Part shown: positions 1 through 8,280 of the stretch, piece after piece
Position numbering within the stretch: position 1 is the stretch's first letter
Layout: every line of letters begins with the position of its first letter
Source of the DNA: Streptomyces sp. WM6386
Lineage (GTDB): Bacteria > Actinomycetota > Actinomycetes > Streptomycetales > Streptomycetaceae
Length of the DNA: 44,399 bases
Assembly: GCF_000972385.1 (NCBI RefSeq)
Contig: NZ_JXTE01000069.1
Location: 1-44,399, forward strand
Direction: 5' to 3'
The notes under the pieces: generated by a model
Seen by the model: the letters and a program-made list of their open reading frames with translations, nothing else
Databases searched by the model: none
What the model was told of the DNA's origin: nothing
Program-made: the position numbers and the translations under genes

Positions 1-1
1 A

Positions 2-310
2 CCCCCGCCGATGCCCCCACCGACCCCCGAGGGCCCCGAGTTCCTCGCCGTCGACCGCCGCAGCTCGGTGTCCGTCGACGCCTCCGGGGTCACCCTGGAA
101 CTCAACGGCGTCGAGGCCGACTTCGACTGGCCGGAGATCCGCAGCGTCCACTACAAGGCGAGCCCGAACGGAAAGTCCCTGATGGTGGCGGTGGTCCACC
201 TCGACGGCCAGTTCTACGAGTGCGTGGTGGACGCGAAGTCGCGGGAGCGGCTGGGGGAGTGGTTCGCGGGGCTGGCGGCGGTGTTGGGGTACTACAGGCC
301 GATGGGGTGA
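2..310 (+). CDS. Conserved hypothetical protein, 3' part only
   Basis: The reading frame is open to the left edge of the window, so the true start lies outside it; an internal ATG at 11 exists but the codons before it are also open. About 100 residues are visible, ending at a TGA at 308-310. The fragment contains a predicted beta-rich stretch (VSVDASGVTLELNGVEADFDWPEI is the type of alternating pattern seen) followed by a short helix, and lacks membrane segments. I do not recognise a family or function. It runs towards the chitinase gene on the opposite strand, with about 50 bp between their 3' ends. Confidence 0.6.
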   Translation, partial: PPPMPPPTPEGPEFLAVDRRSSVSVDASGVTLELNGVEADFDWPEIRSVHYKASPNGKSLMVAVVHLDGQFYECVVDAKSRERLGEWFAGLAAVLGYYRPMG

Positions 311-361
311 GTGGTGGGCGGGGGCCGCCTGCTCGCCCCCGCCCATGCACAACCCCTTCCG

Positions 362-2050
362 CTACGGCAGCCCGTGCACGTGCGGACCCACCGTGTTCGA
401 CCATGCGTTGCCCGCCGACGCGTCCCAGTTGGTCGACCAGGTCATCGCGCCGCGCAGGTCGGGATAGGTCTTGGACGGCTTGAAGGAGCCGCAGGACGTG
501 CCCTTTGTCAGGCAGTCGAGGGCGTTGTTGACCACGGTGGGGGAGACGTAGCCGCTGCCCGCGCCACTGGTGGAGGCCGGGAGGCCGAGGCCCACCTGGG
601 ACGGGGAGAGGCCGCCCTCCAGCTGGATGCAGGCCAGGGCCGTCAGGAAGTCCACCGAGCCCTGCGAGTACACCTTGCCGTCGCAGCCGAGCATGGAACC
701 GCTGTTGTAGTACTGCATGTTGACGACGGTGAGGATGTCCTTGATGTTGAGGGCCGTCTGGAAGTAGGCACCCGACGTCGACTGCATGTCGATCGTCTGC
801 GGGGCCATCGTGATGATCAGCGACGAGCCCGCCTTCGAGGACAGCGATCGCAGCGCCTGTGTCATGTACGTCGCGTTGAGGCCGTTCTCCAGGTCGATGT
901 CCACGCCGTCGAAGCCGTACGTCTGCATCAGCGAGTACACCGAGTTCGCGAAGTTCGCCGCCGAGGAGGAGTCGTTGACCGCGACGGTCCCCCGCTCACC
1001 GCCGACCGAGACGATGACCTTCTTCCCGGCCGCCTTCTTCGCCGCGATGTCCGCCTTGAACTGGTCGACGGTGTAACCGCCGAGCCCCGCCGAGTCGAGG
1101 TTGAACGTCACCGCGCCCGGAGTCGTCGTGGCGTCCGCGAAGGCCACCGCGATGATGTCGTACGGGGACTGGACGTCGGCGATCTTCTGGACCTTGGCCC
1201 CGTTGTTGAAGTTCTGCCAGTACCCGGTGACGGCGTGCTTGGGCAGCGCAGGCCCGGTCGGGGTGGCCGTCGTCGTCCCCGTCACCGTCGTCGACTTCGC
1301 GGACTCACCCGCCGAGTTGGTCGCGGTGACCTGGAAGGAGTACGACGTCGACGCAGCCAGCCCGGTCACCGTCGCCGACGTGCCGGTCACCGCCGTCACC
1401 TTCGTACCACCGCGGTAGACGTTGTACCCGGTGGCCCCCCAGGCCCCGCTCCAGGCCAGGGACACCGACGACGAGGACGTACCGGAGACCGCGAGGCCGC
1501 CCGGCGCGCCCGGAACCGTCGGGGCCGGGTCGGTGCCACCGCCGCCGTCGGGGCCGTACACCGAGACGTCGTCCGCGAAGTACGCCGACTGCCCGTACCA
1601 GCCGTGCGTGTAGACCGTCACCGAGGTCGTCGAGGCTCCGGTGGTGAAGATCGTCGACAGCTGCTTCCAGGACGTGGAGTCAGGGGTCCATGTCGACACG
1701 TCCGTCGTACCGGTGCCGGTCACACCGAGGTAGGAGTACCCGCCCTGCACCCACGCGCTCAGCGTGTACGTCGACCCGGGCTTCACCGCCACCGTCTGCG
1801 TGCACTTCGCGTTGTCCTGCCCGGCCGGCGTCGCCTTCAGCGCGGCCGCGCCGCCGTGCACCGGCGAGGAGACGGTCGCCCCGCTGCCCGCCGTACAGGT
1901 CCAGTTCGTCAGGCCGGACTCGAAGCCGGCGTTCTTGGCGTTGTTGACATCCGCGGCGGAGGCCTGGCCTGTGCCGGACACACCGAGGGCGAGGGCTGCG
2001 AGAACCGCTGCCGACCAGAAGCGAACAGAGCGTCGTCTGAGTATGGCCAT
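362..2050 (-). CDS. Secreted family 18 chitinase with CBM-like and FnIII domains
   Basis: Predicted extracellular chitinase of 562 residues that hydrolyses beta-1,4-N-acetylglucosamine polymers. From the ATG at 2048-2050 there is a signal peptide (RRR at the N terminus, hydrophobic core, cleavage near ASA/AD at residue 32), a beta-sandwich carbohydrate-binding-like module (about 35-165), a Pro/Gly linker, a fibronectin type III domain (about 185-265), and a GH18 barrel (about 275-562). The GH18 catalytic signature DGVDIDLE lies at 381-388, so the proton donor is Glu388. A TTG 24 bp further upstream is in frame but would put three odd residues before the signal peptide. No Shine-Dalgarno sequence precedes the ATG. 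The gene is divergent from the Tad locus and carries its own operators, consistent with chitin/GlcNAc control. Confidence 0.93.
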   Translation of the reverse strand: MAILRRRSVRFWSAAVLAALALGVSGTGQASAADVNNAKNAGFESGLTNWTCTAGSGATVSSPVHGGAAALKATPAGQDNAKCTQTVAVKPGSTYTLSAWVQGGYSYLGVTGTGTTDVSTWTPDSTSWKQLSTIFTTGASTTSVTVYTHGWYGQSAYFADDVSVYGPDGGGGTDPAPTVPGAPGGLAVSGTSSSSVSLAWSGAWGATGYNVYRGGTKVTAVTGTSATVTGLAASTSYSFQVTATNSAGESAKSTTVTGTTTATPTGPALPKHAVTGYWQNFNNGAKVQKIADVQSPYDIIAVAFADATTTPGAVTFNLDSAGLGGYTVDQFKADIAAKKAAGKKVIVSVGGERGTVAVNDSSSAANFANSVYSLMQTYGFDGVDIDLENGLNATYMTQALRSLSSKAGSSLIITMAPQTIDMQSTSGAYFQTALNIKDILTVVNMQYYNSGSMLGCDGKVYSQGSVDFLTALACIQLEGGLSPSQVGLGLPASTSGAGSGYVSPTVVNNALDCLTKGTSCGSFKPSKTYPDLRGAMTWSTNWDASAGNAWSNTVGPHVHGLP

Positions 2051-2061
2051 GACAAGCAGAC

Positions 2062-2100
2062 TGGTCCAGACCAATCACGTCCGTCAATAGGTCCAGACCA
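2062..2100 (-). promoter_or_regulatory. Pair of DasR-type (dre/chi direct repeat) sites in chitinase promoter
   Basis: Two copies of TGGTCCAGACCA-like sequence lie at 2062-2073 (TGGTCCAGACCA) and 2089-2100 (AGGTCCAGACCA), 27 bp apart. They match the near-palindromic TGGTCTAGACCA core known as the DasR-responsive element and the 12-bp direct repeats described in Streptomyces chitinase promoters. Between them, on the minus strand, TTGACG (2082-2087) is a good -35 element. A -10 at the usual spacing would fall inside or next to the proximal repeat, so bound repressor would block RNA polymerase. Transcription would then begin within a few bases of the ATG. Confidence 0.8.
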
Positions 2101-2228
2101 TCTTTACGGGGCCCGCGGGTTCTCGATGGGCTATCGGCATATGCAATCCGCCCTGATTTGGGGAGCCTTGCGCAAAAACAGTTGCCATCAGCTGAAGAAA
2201 CGCTGTTCTCCGGTCACATGGGCGTGGC

Positions 2229-2234
2229 TAGAGT
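2229..2234 (+). promoter_or_regulatory. Candidate -10 element of the Tad operon
   Basis: TAGAGT at 2229-2234 fits the TAGRRT form of vegetative Streptomyces -10 boxes and lies about 87 bp before the GTG of the first Tad-locus gene. No convincing -35 hexamer sits at the ideal spacing, so this is a weak call. It is the best candidate I see in the 270 bp between the divergent chitinase and Tad genes. Confidence 0.3.
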
Positions 2235-2320
2235 GCTGACGTAGTCACGCAGTGAAGTCGACTGGGTGTGCCGGAGTAACGCCGGTCGGGCCGGCGGGGC
2301 ATGGGAACGGGGAGCTGCGC

Positions 2321-3172
2321 GTGCCAACTGCCATTGCCGTGACCGGTGCCGACATGGCGCTGCCGCCGCAGGACGAGCGAACCGTGCCCGCCGTCGTGCT
2401 CAAGGGCCTGGACAAGGAACCGCTGGAGCGCACCCTGCTGGGCCTCCAGTCGCTCATCGACCAGCACGGCCATGTGATCGTCGTCTGCTCCCAGGCGGTG
2501 CCGAAGGCGGTCGAGCGACGCCTGCACACCGTACGGTCCCTCCTGGAGAGCGACCGTATCGCCCTGTTCCGCCCCGATCTGCCGCCCCTCGGACTGGCCG
2601 TCCTGGCCCGCCAGTTGAGGCAGCTCGCCTCCTGCGACCTCAGCCCCGGCGTGCTCGCCTCCGCGGGCCGGCTGCTCACCCACTACATCCACGCCGGGGC
2701 ACTCCTCGGCTCCGTCACCAAGCTCGACCGCGTTCCCGTGGACCTCAAGGCGCATGCCAAGTCATGGGTGCCGGGAAGTCAGTTCGGTTTGATCGCCCAC
2801 CCCGAACCGCAACTGGTCCGCATCGGCCCCGAAGCCGCCCTGAAGGGCCCCGAGTTCGCCACCGCCCTGCTGGTCACCAAGGGGCAGTTCCAGTCCGACT
2901 GGGTGACCACCACCCTCGCCCCGTCCTGGAACGTCCAGGGCCTGCGCGAGGTGCCGCTCCCCGCCGAGTCGGCGGCGTGGTGGGGCACCCCGAAAGTGAT
3001 CGAGTTCTGTTCGTTCCTGCCCGACCTCTCGGTCCTCTACCAACTGGTCACCTCGGTCCGCCAGAGCGCCTGCCACTGGTGCGGCATCGATGTGATCGGC
3101 GACCGCTGTGTGTTCTGTTCCGCCACGTCACCGCTCACCGAGAACCAGCAGAACCAACTCACCGCCGGGTGA
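2321..3172 (+). CDS. Zinc-ribbon protein of unknown function heading the Tad locus
   Basis: A 283-residue soluble protein I do not recognise. The GTG at 2321 is chosen because GGGGAG lies 7 bases upstream; an ATG 69 bp earlier is in frame but gives a low-complexity extension. The C terminus carries two CxxC pairs (Cys251, Cys254, Cys263, Cys266) in CHWCG...CVFC form, a small zinc ribbon. There is no signal peptide or membrane segment. The gene ends 40 bp before cpaB and reads in the same direction, so it is probably the first gene of the pilus operon. A regulatory or assembly-scaffold role in the cytoplasm is possible, but nothing in the sequence fixes it. Confidence 0.8.
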   Translation: MPTAIAVTGADMALPPQDERTVPAVVLKGLDKEPLERTLLGLQSLIDQHGHVIVVCSQAVPKAVERRLHTVRSLLESDRIALFRPDLPPLGLAVLARQLRQLASCDLSPGVLASAGRLLTHYIHAGALLGSVTKLDRVPVDLKAHAKSWVPGSQFGLIAHPEPQLVRIGPEAALKGPEFATALLVTKGQFQSDWVTTTLAPSWNVQGLREVPLPAESAAWWGTPKVIEFCSFLPDLSVLYQLVTSVRQSACHWCGIDVIGDRCVFCSATSPLTENQQNQLTAG

Positions 3173-3212
3173 GCCCTGTCGACCGATATCCCCCAATGAG
3201 GTTGTCCGGTTC

Positions 3213-3932
3213 ATGAACTCCCGTCAGCGCCGCGGCGTCATACTCCTGATCCTGTCGGCCGTCTGCGCCCTCGCGGCCTTCGCCGGCGTCCTGTCCGTCA
3301 TCAACGACGCCGAGTCCAAGGTCGGCCCCGAGGTCACCGCCTACCGGCTCAAGACGAACGTGGAGCCCTACAAACCGCTGAGCGAGGCCCAGTTCGAGAA
3401 GATCGAGATGCCCGAGCGGTGGCTGTCCGACAACGCGGTCCGCAATCTCCGCGAGATCGACGGCAAGATCGCGGTCACCGCCCTGAAGAAGGGCTCCCTG
3501 CTGCAGAGCGACATGATCGTGGCACAGCCGGCTCTGCAGCCCGGGCAGCAAGAGGTCGCCATCATGATCGACGCGGCGACCGGTGTGGCCGGCAAGATCA
3601 CGCCGAACTCCACGGTCAACGTGTACGCCACCTTCGAGGGTGAGCGGGAGGGGGGTGCTCCCGCCCAGGCCGATCAGTCGAAGATCATCGTGACGAACGC
3701 CAAGGTCCTCGACGTGGGCGACCTCACCCCGCTCCAGCCCGACGCCGACGACCGCACCCGCGAGGCCACCGAGGCCGTCCCCATCACCTTCGCGCTCTCC
3801 GCCATCGACGCCCAGCGCATCACGTACGCCGAGTCCTTCGCCAAGCGCGTCCGGCTCGCACTGGTCGCGCCGGGCGAGACCGGCACCGTCCCCGAGCAGG
3901 ACCGCACGTACGAACTCGCGAAGGACAAGTGA
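3213..3932 (+). CDS. cpaB: Flp pilus assembly protein CpaB/RcpC, SAF domain
   Basis: A 239-residue CpaB-like protein. The ATG at 3213 is preceded by TGAGG 11 bases upstream; a longer frame from 3108 overlaps the preceding gene and lacks a start signal. Residues 8-30 form an N-terminal membrane anchor. The rest is extracytoplasmic, with an SAF domain at about 40-105 (PLSEAQFEKIEMPERWL and the KKGSLLQSDM region) and an RcpC-type beta-rich region to the end. In diderm Tad systems CpaB works with the secretin; no secretin is seen here, so in this monoderm it more likely contacts peptidoglycan or the growing pilus. It is followed 7 bp later by tadZ. Confidence 0.88.
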   Translation: MNSRQRRGVILLILSAVCALAAFAGVLSVINDAESKVGPEVTAYRLKTNVEPYKPLSEAQFEKIEMPERWLSDNAVRNLREIDGKIAVTALKKGSLLQSDMIVAQPALQPGQQEVAIMIDAATGVAGKITPNSTVNVYATFEGEREGGAPAQADQSKIIVTNAKVLDVGDLTPLQPDADDRTREATEAVPITFALSAIDAQRITYAESFAKRVRLALVAPGETGTVPEQDRTYELAKDK

Positions 3933-3939
3933 GAGCCGT

Positions 3940-5193
3940 ATGCCCACGAGGATCCTGCCGGCGGTAGGCGACGCGGACGCGGTCCGCTCCATCACCACCC
4001 TGCTCAGCCAGCTCCCGGACGCCGAACCGGTGGCCCCGGTCGTCGACTCCACCCAGCTCGTCGACACCCTCGCGCGCCTGGCCGCCGAATCCTTCGACGA
4101 ACTGCCCGAGGTCGTGGTCGTCCACGAACGCATCGGCCCGGTCCCGGCGTTGGAACTGATCCGCGAGGTCGCCCTGCGCTTCCCCGCGGTCGGCGTCATC
4201 CTCGTCACCTCCGACGCGAGCCCCGGCCTCTTCCAGGCCGCCATGGACTACGGGGCACGGGGACTGGTGGCGCTGCCGCTGAGCTACGAGGAACTGGCCA
4301 TCCGCGTCCAGGCGGTCGCCCAGTGGTCGGTGGGCGTACGGCGTCATCTGGGCGGCGCCGTCGACGTGTTCACCGGAGTCGGCGGCACGGTCGTCACGGT
4401 CAGCGGCGCGAAAGGGGGAGTGGGGACCACCCTCACCGCCATCCAACTCGCCCTCGCCGCCCAGGCCTCCGGCCGCAGCACGGCCCTGGTCGACCTCGAC
4501 CTCCAGACCGGGGACATCGCCTCCTTCCTGGACGTCCAGTTCCGCCGCTCGGTGGCCGACCTGGCCACCATCACCGACATCTCCCCACGGGTGCTGGCCG
4601 ACGCCGTCTTCCGCCACGACACGGGTGTCGCCCTGCTGCTGGCCCCCGGCGAGGGCGAACGCGGCGAGGAGGTCACCGACCGGGCAGTCCGCCAGATCGT
4701 CAGCGCCCTGCGCTCGCGCTACGAGGTCGTCGTCATCGACTGCGGCGCCCAGATCGGCGGAGCCGGCGCGGCGGCCGTCGAGATGGCGGACACGGCCCTG
4801 CTCGTCACCACGCCCGACGTGATCGCGGTACGCGGCGCCAAACGGACCGTCCGCATGTGGGACCGGCTCCAGATCCGCAAGGCCGAGGAGACCACGGTGG
4901 TCGTCAACCGGCACACACGCGGGACCGAGATCCAGCCCTCGCTGGTCCGGAAGATCACCGGCACCCCCGTCGCGGGGGTGGCGATCCCCGCCAACTTCAA
5001 GGAACTGCAAGGCGTCGTGGACGCCGGACGCGTCCACGAGCTCGACAACAAGAGTGTCGTGAAGCAGGCGCTGTGGCGGCTCGCGGGGGAAGTGGGCCTG
5101 GTCAAACCGGCCGAGGGAGCGCACAAGGGCGGGCGGGCGAGGGGCGACCGCGCGGCGGTGGGCTTCCGGCGGCGCAAGGAGCTGGGGCCATGA
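3940..5193 (+). CDS. tadZ: TadZ/CpaE-like localisation ATPase
   Basis: A 417-residue protein with an N-terminal receiver-like domain (about 1-130, including the VGVILVTSD and GARGLVALPLS stretches) and a C-terminal ParA/MinD-type ATPase. The deviant Walker A GAKGGVGTT is at 156-164, with switch-like VDLDLQTGD after it and a Walker B-type VVIDCGAQ further on. TadZ proteins recruit the Tad machine to a cell site, often a pole. The gene starts 7 bp after cpaB and its TGA overlaps the next ATG (ATGA), showing one operon. The receiver-like part keeps no obvious phosphorylation triad and is probably structural. Confidence 0.92.
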   Translation: MPTRILPAVGDADAVRSITTLLSQLPDAEPVAPVVDSTQLVDTLARLAAESFDELPEVVVVHERIGPVPALELIREVALRFPAVGVILVTSDASPGLFQAAMDYGARGLVALPLSYEELAIRVQAVAQWSVGVRRHLGGAVDVFTGVGGTVVTVSGAKGGVGTTLTAIQLALAAQASGRSTALVDLDLQTGDIASFLDVQFRRSVADLATITDISPRVLADAVFRHDTGVALLLAPGEGERGEEVTDRAVRQIVSALRSRYEVVVIDCGAQIGGAGAAAVEMADTALLVTTPDVIAVRGAKRTVRMWDRLQIRKAEETTVVVNRHTRGTEIQPSLVRKITGTPVAGVAIPANFKELQGVVDAGRVHELDNKSVVKQALWRLAGEVGLVKPAEGAHKGGRARGDRAAVGFRRRKELGP

Positions 5194-5594
5194 GGCGGCT
5201 CCGGGCCATGGGGCGGCTCGGGGTCTTGGCGCGCCGGGACTCCGGCCAGGTCACCATCGAGTTCCTCGGCATGACCCCGCTGATCATCATCACGCTGGTG
5301 CTGCTGTGGCAGTTCGTGCTGGTGGGATACACGTTCACGCTGGCGGGGAATGCTGCGGACGAGGCGGTACGGGCGGGAACGGCGGCGAGTCCGGGGGAGC
5401 GGCAGGGGGCGTGCGAGGCGGCGGGCCTGGAGAAGCTGCCGGACGCGTGGAACGGCACGGTGGAGTGCGGTACCGGCGGCGGCTATGTCACGGCCGACGT
5501 CGAACTCCAGGTCCCCGTCCTCTTCCCGGGCGCGATCGGCTTCCCGTTCACGGTCGAGGGTCATGCGGGAGCCGTGGAGGAGGAGACGGACTGA
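5190..5594 (+). CDS. TadE-like pseudopilin
   Basis: A 134-residue small secreted pseudopilin. The ATG at 5190 overlaps the tadZ stop codon and has AAGGAG 8 bases upstream. After a basic leader the sequence SGQVTIEFLG (residues 18-27) shows a type IVb prepilin-type processing site, with Gly19 before the cleavage point and Glu at +5, followed by a hydrophobic helix at about 28-55. The remaining 80 residues are a small extracytoplasmic domain with two cysteines that could form a disulfide. TadE-type proteins are minor pilins that prime Flp assembly. It is one of two adjacent TadE-like genes. Confidence 0.87.
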   Translation: MRRLRAMGRLGVLARRDSGQVTIEFLGMTPLIIITLVLLWQFVLVGYTFTLAGNAADEAVRAGTAASPGERQGACEAAGLEKLPDAWNGTVECGTGGGYVTADVELQVPVLFPGAIGFPFTVEGHAGAVEEETD

Positions 5595-5595
5595 G

Positions 5596-5961
5596 ATGTC
5601 GTACGACGGGAAAGTCCGCGACCGCCGACGTGCTGACCTCGGCCAGGTCGCCATCGAGTACCTCGGGTTCATCCCGATCCTGATCCTCGTCGCGATGGCG
5701 GGCGTACAGATCGGGCTCATCGCCTACACCGCCCAGCAGGCCGGCACGGCGGCCCGGGCGGGGGCGCGGGCGGCCTCGCTGGAGAACAGCGCCCAGGACG
5801 GCTGTACGACCGCGGTCAGCGACTGGCTGTCCGTCGCCTGTTCCGCCGAGCAGGGCGGCGACGAGGTCACCGTCACCGCCACCGTCGACATCCCCTCCAT
5901 CGTCCCCGGCTGGGACTTCGGCGACGCGAACAAGACGGCCACCATGCCGCTCGACCACTGA
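5596..5961 (+). CDS. Second TadE-like pseudopilin (TadE/TadF type)
   Basis: A 121-residue pseudopilin whose ATG at 5596 lies one base after the stop of the first TadE-like gene. The leader is basic (VRDRRRADLG) and the motif LGQVAIEYLG shows Gly16 before the cleavage site and Glu21-Tyr22 at +5/+6, then a hydrophobic helix to about residue 45. Two cysteines in the extracytoplasmic part may pair. Within the Tad family it would occupy the TadE or TadF role. It is clearly a paralogue of the neighbouring gene in architecture, but the tail domains differ. A 12-bp gap separates it from tadA. Confidence 0.87.
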   Translation: MSYDGKVRDRRRADLGQVAIEYLGFIPILILVAMAGVQIGLIAYTAQQAGTAARAGARAASLENSAQDGCTTAVSDWLSVACSAEQGGDEVTVTATVDIPSIVPGWDFGDANKTATMPLDH

Positions 5962-5973
5962 ACGAGGTACCCC

Positions 5974-7311
5974 ATGAGTCTGCGGGCACGCATCAGCACC
6001 CCCGAGGAGAACGGCAGCCGGGGCGAGGACGGCCACCTGGTCGCCTCCTACCGCGCCAAGCTCCTGGAGGAGATCGACCTCGCGGAGATGAGCTCGCTGG
6101 CGGCCGCCGAGCGCAGGGCCCGCCTGGAGCGGGTGCTGGGGCACATCATCAGCCGCGAGGGCCCGGTGCTGTCGACGGTCGAGCGCTCGCAGCTGATCCG
6201 CAGGGTCGTGGACGAGGCACTGGGCCTCGGCATCCTGGAGCCGCTCCTCGAGGACGCGTCCATCACCGAGATCATGGTGAACGGCCCGGACGCGATCTTC
6301 GTCGAACGCGGCGGCCGGGTGGAGCAGTTGCCGCTCCGCTTCCCTTCCCACGACCAGCTGATGCAGACGATCGAACGGATCGTCTCGACGGTCAACCGCC
6401 GTGTGGACGAGTCGAATCCCATGGTGGACGCCCGCCTCCCGTCCGGCGAACGCGTGAACGTCATCATCCCGCCCCTGTCGCTCACGGGCGCGACCCTGAC
6501 GATCCGCCGCTTCCCGCGCTCCTTCACCCTGCAGGAGATGATCGGCCTGGGCTCGCTGGACGAGCACATGCTGTATCTGCTCGCGGGCCTGGTGCAGGCC
6601 AAGTTCAACATCATCGTGTCGGGCGCGACCGGCACCGGGAAGACGACCCTGCTCAACGCCCTGTCGGGGCTCATCCCGGAGCGCGAACGCATCATCACCA
6701 TCGAGGACTCCGCGGAACTCCAGCTCCAGCAGTCCCACGTGATCCGCCTGGAGTCCCGCCCGCCCAACGTCGAGGGCAAGGGCCAGATCACCATCCGCGA
6801 CCTGGTCCGCAACTCCCTCCGTATGCGCCCGGACCGGATCGTCGTCGGCGAGGTCCGCGGCGGCGAGTCCCTGGACATGCTCCAGGCGATGTCGACCGGC
6901 CACGACGGCTCACTGGCCACGGTCCACGCCAACAGCACGGAGGACGCCCTGATGCGTCTGAAGACCCTGGCGTCCATGTCCGAGGTCGGCGTCCCCTTCG
7001 AGGCGCTGCACGACCAGATCAACAGCGCGCTCGACGTGATCATCCAGCTGACCAGGTTCCCCGACGGAGCCCGCCGCATCACGGAGATCGCCCTCCTCGA
7101 CAGCCACGGCGCCGAGCCCTACCGCCTGGCCACGGCGGCCCGCTTCCACGCTCAACCCATGTCGGCGGACGGCCGTGTCCACGGCGTCTTCGAGTACTTC
7201 CCGCTCCCACGCCGTACGGCGGACCGCCTCTACATGGCGAGCCAGCCGATCCCCCAGGCTTTCGGCGTGGCCCAGTCCGCGCTCGAACTGACGACCCGAG
7301 AAGCCAGGTAG
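5974..7311 (+). CDS. tadA: TadA/CpaF-type secretion ATPase
   Basis: A 445-residue cytoplasmic hexameric ATPase of the type II/IV secretion family that drives Flp pilus assembly. Walker A GATGTGKTT is at 217-225, the Asp box at about 241-247 (IITIEDSAEL), Walker B RIVVGEVRG at 288-296 and the His box STGHDGSLATVHAN at 307-320. The N-terminal about 180 residues are the CpaF-type regulatory region (EIMVNGPDAIFVERGG). Length and motifs are normal for the family. It is placed between pseudopilin genes and tadB, with gaps of about 10 bp. Confidence 0.96.
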   Translation: MSLRARISTPEENGSRGEDGHLVASYRAKLLEEIDLAEMSSLAAAERRARLERVLGHIISREGPVLSTVERSQLIRRVVDEALGLGILEPLLEDASITEIMVNGPDAIFVERGGRVEQLPLRFPSHDQLMQTIERIVSTVNRRVDESNPMVDARLPSGERVNVIIPPLSLTGATLTIRRFPRSFTLQEMIGLGSLDEHMLYLLAGLVQAKFNIIVSGATGTGKTTLLNALSGLIPERERIITIEDSAELQLQQSHVIRLESRPPNVEGKGQITIRDLVRNSLRMRPDRIVVGEVRGGESLDMLQAMSTGHDGSLATVHANSTEDALMRLKTLASMSEVGVPFEALHDQINSALDVIIQLTRFPDGARRITEIALLDSHGAEPYRLATAARFHAQPMSADGRVHGVFEYFPLPRRTADRLYMASQPIPQAFGVAQSALELTTREAR

Positions 7312-7321
7312 GTACCGCCCG

Positions 7322-8266
7322 ATGGAACTCGACTCGCTGATCAAGCTCACCACGGGCATCGCCCTTCTGACCTGCGTCCTCGCCGTGGCGGGCCTGCACG
7401 CGTACGCCATGGGCAAGGCCCAGCGCCAGGCCCTGGTCGACCGCCTCTCGGCGACGGGCCAGATACAGGCGGGCGGCCGCCGGCGCCGCTTCCCGACCCT
7501 GGACCGCCGGCTGCGCCGCACCAAGCTGGGCAGGAAACTGGAGCTGAGGCTGGCGGCGACGGGCCTGGACGTCACCCCGGGCGAGTTCTTCGTCTACATG
7601 ATGGCCACGGTGGCCGGCCTGTTCCTGATCGGCCAGGCGGCCCTGGCCCCCTTCTTCGGCCCCCTCGCCGGTCTGCTGGGCATCTGGGTGGCGGTGCAGT
7701 TCCTGAACTGGCAGCGCCAGAAACGCATCGAGAAGTTCATCAACCAACTCCCTGAACTGTCCCGGATCCTGGCCAACGCCACCCAGGCGGGCCTCGCCCT
7801 GCGCACGGCGATCGGCATGGCGGCGGAGGAACTGGAGGCACCGGCCGGGGAGGAGCTGGGCAAGGTGGCCAACCAGCTGGCGCTGGGCGCCTCCCTGGAC
7901 GACGCGCTGGGGGAGATGGCGGAGCGGCTGCCGTCGCGCGAACTGGTGGTCCTGGTGACCACGTTGGTCCTCTCCAACCGGGCGGGCGGTCAAGTGGTGG
8001 GTGCGCTGCGGAACTTGACGGAGACGCTGGAGGAGCGCAAGGAGACCCGTCGGGAGGTACGCACCCAACTGGCGCAGGTCAACATGACGTCGTATGCCGT
8101 CCCGGTCCTCGGAGTGGGTTCCCTCTTCCTGATGAACGGCGTGAAGGACGGCGCCCTGGACCGTATGACCGGCTCCCCGGCCGGCCAGGCGGCGGTGATC
8201 ATCGCCTTCGCGCTCTACGCGGTGGGGTTCGTCCTGATCCGCCGACTGTCCCGTATCGACGTCTGA
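7322..8266 (+). CDS. tadB: TadB inner-membrane assembly protein
   Basis: A 314-residue membrane protein of the type II secretion F (T2SSF) family that forms the pilus assembly platform with TadC. An N-terminal transmembrane helix (about 9-29) is followed by a basic cytoplasmic loop, a hydrophobic pair (about 90-130), the T2SSF domain (about 139-260, starting near FINQLPELSRILANATQAG), and two C-terminal membrane helices. It starts 10 bp after tadA and is followed 14 bp later by tadC. Nothing is unusual in length or order. Confidence 0.94.
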   Translation: MELDSLIKLTTGIALLTCVLAVAGLHAYAMGKAQRQALVDRLSATGQIQAGGRRRRFPTLDRRLRRTKLGRKLELRLAATGLDVTPGEFFVYMMATVAGLFLIGQAALAPFFGPLAGLLGIWVAVQFLNWQRQKRIEKFINQLPELSRILANATQAGLALRTAIGMAAEELEAPAGEELGKVANQLALGASLDDALGEMAERLPSRELVVLVTTLVLSNRAGGQVVGALRNLTETLEERKETRREVRTQLAQVNMTSYAVPVLGVGSLFLMNGVKDGALDRMTGSPAGQAAVIIAFALYAVGFVLIRRLSRIDV

Positions 8267-8280
8267 GGGGGCGTACACAG

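Noticed and set aside
311..2239. 642-codon plus-strand frame opposite the chitinase
   Set aside because: Antisense shadow; the minus-strand chitinase has clear domains and catalytic motif.
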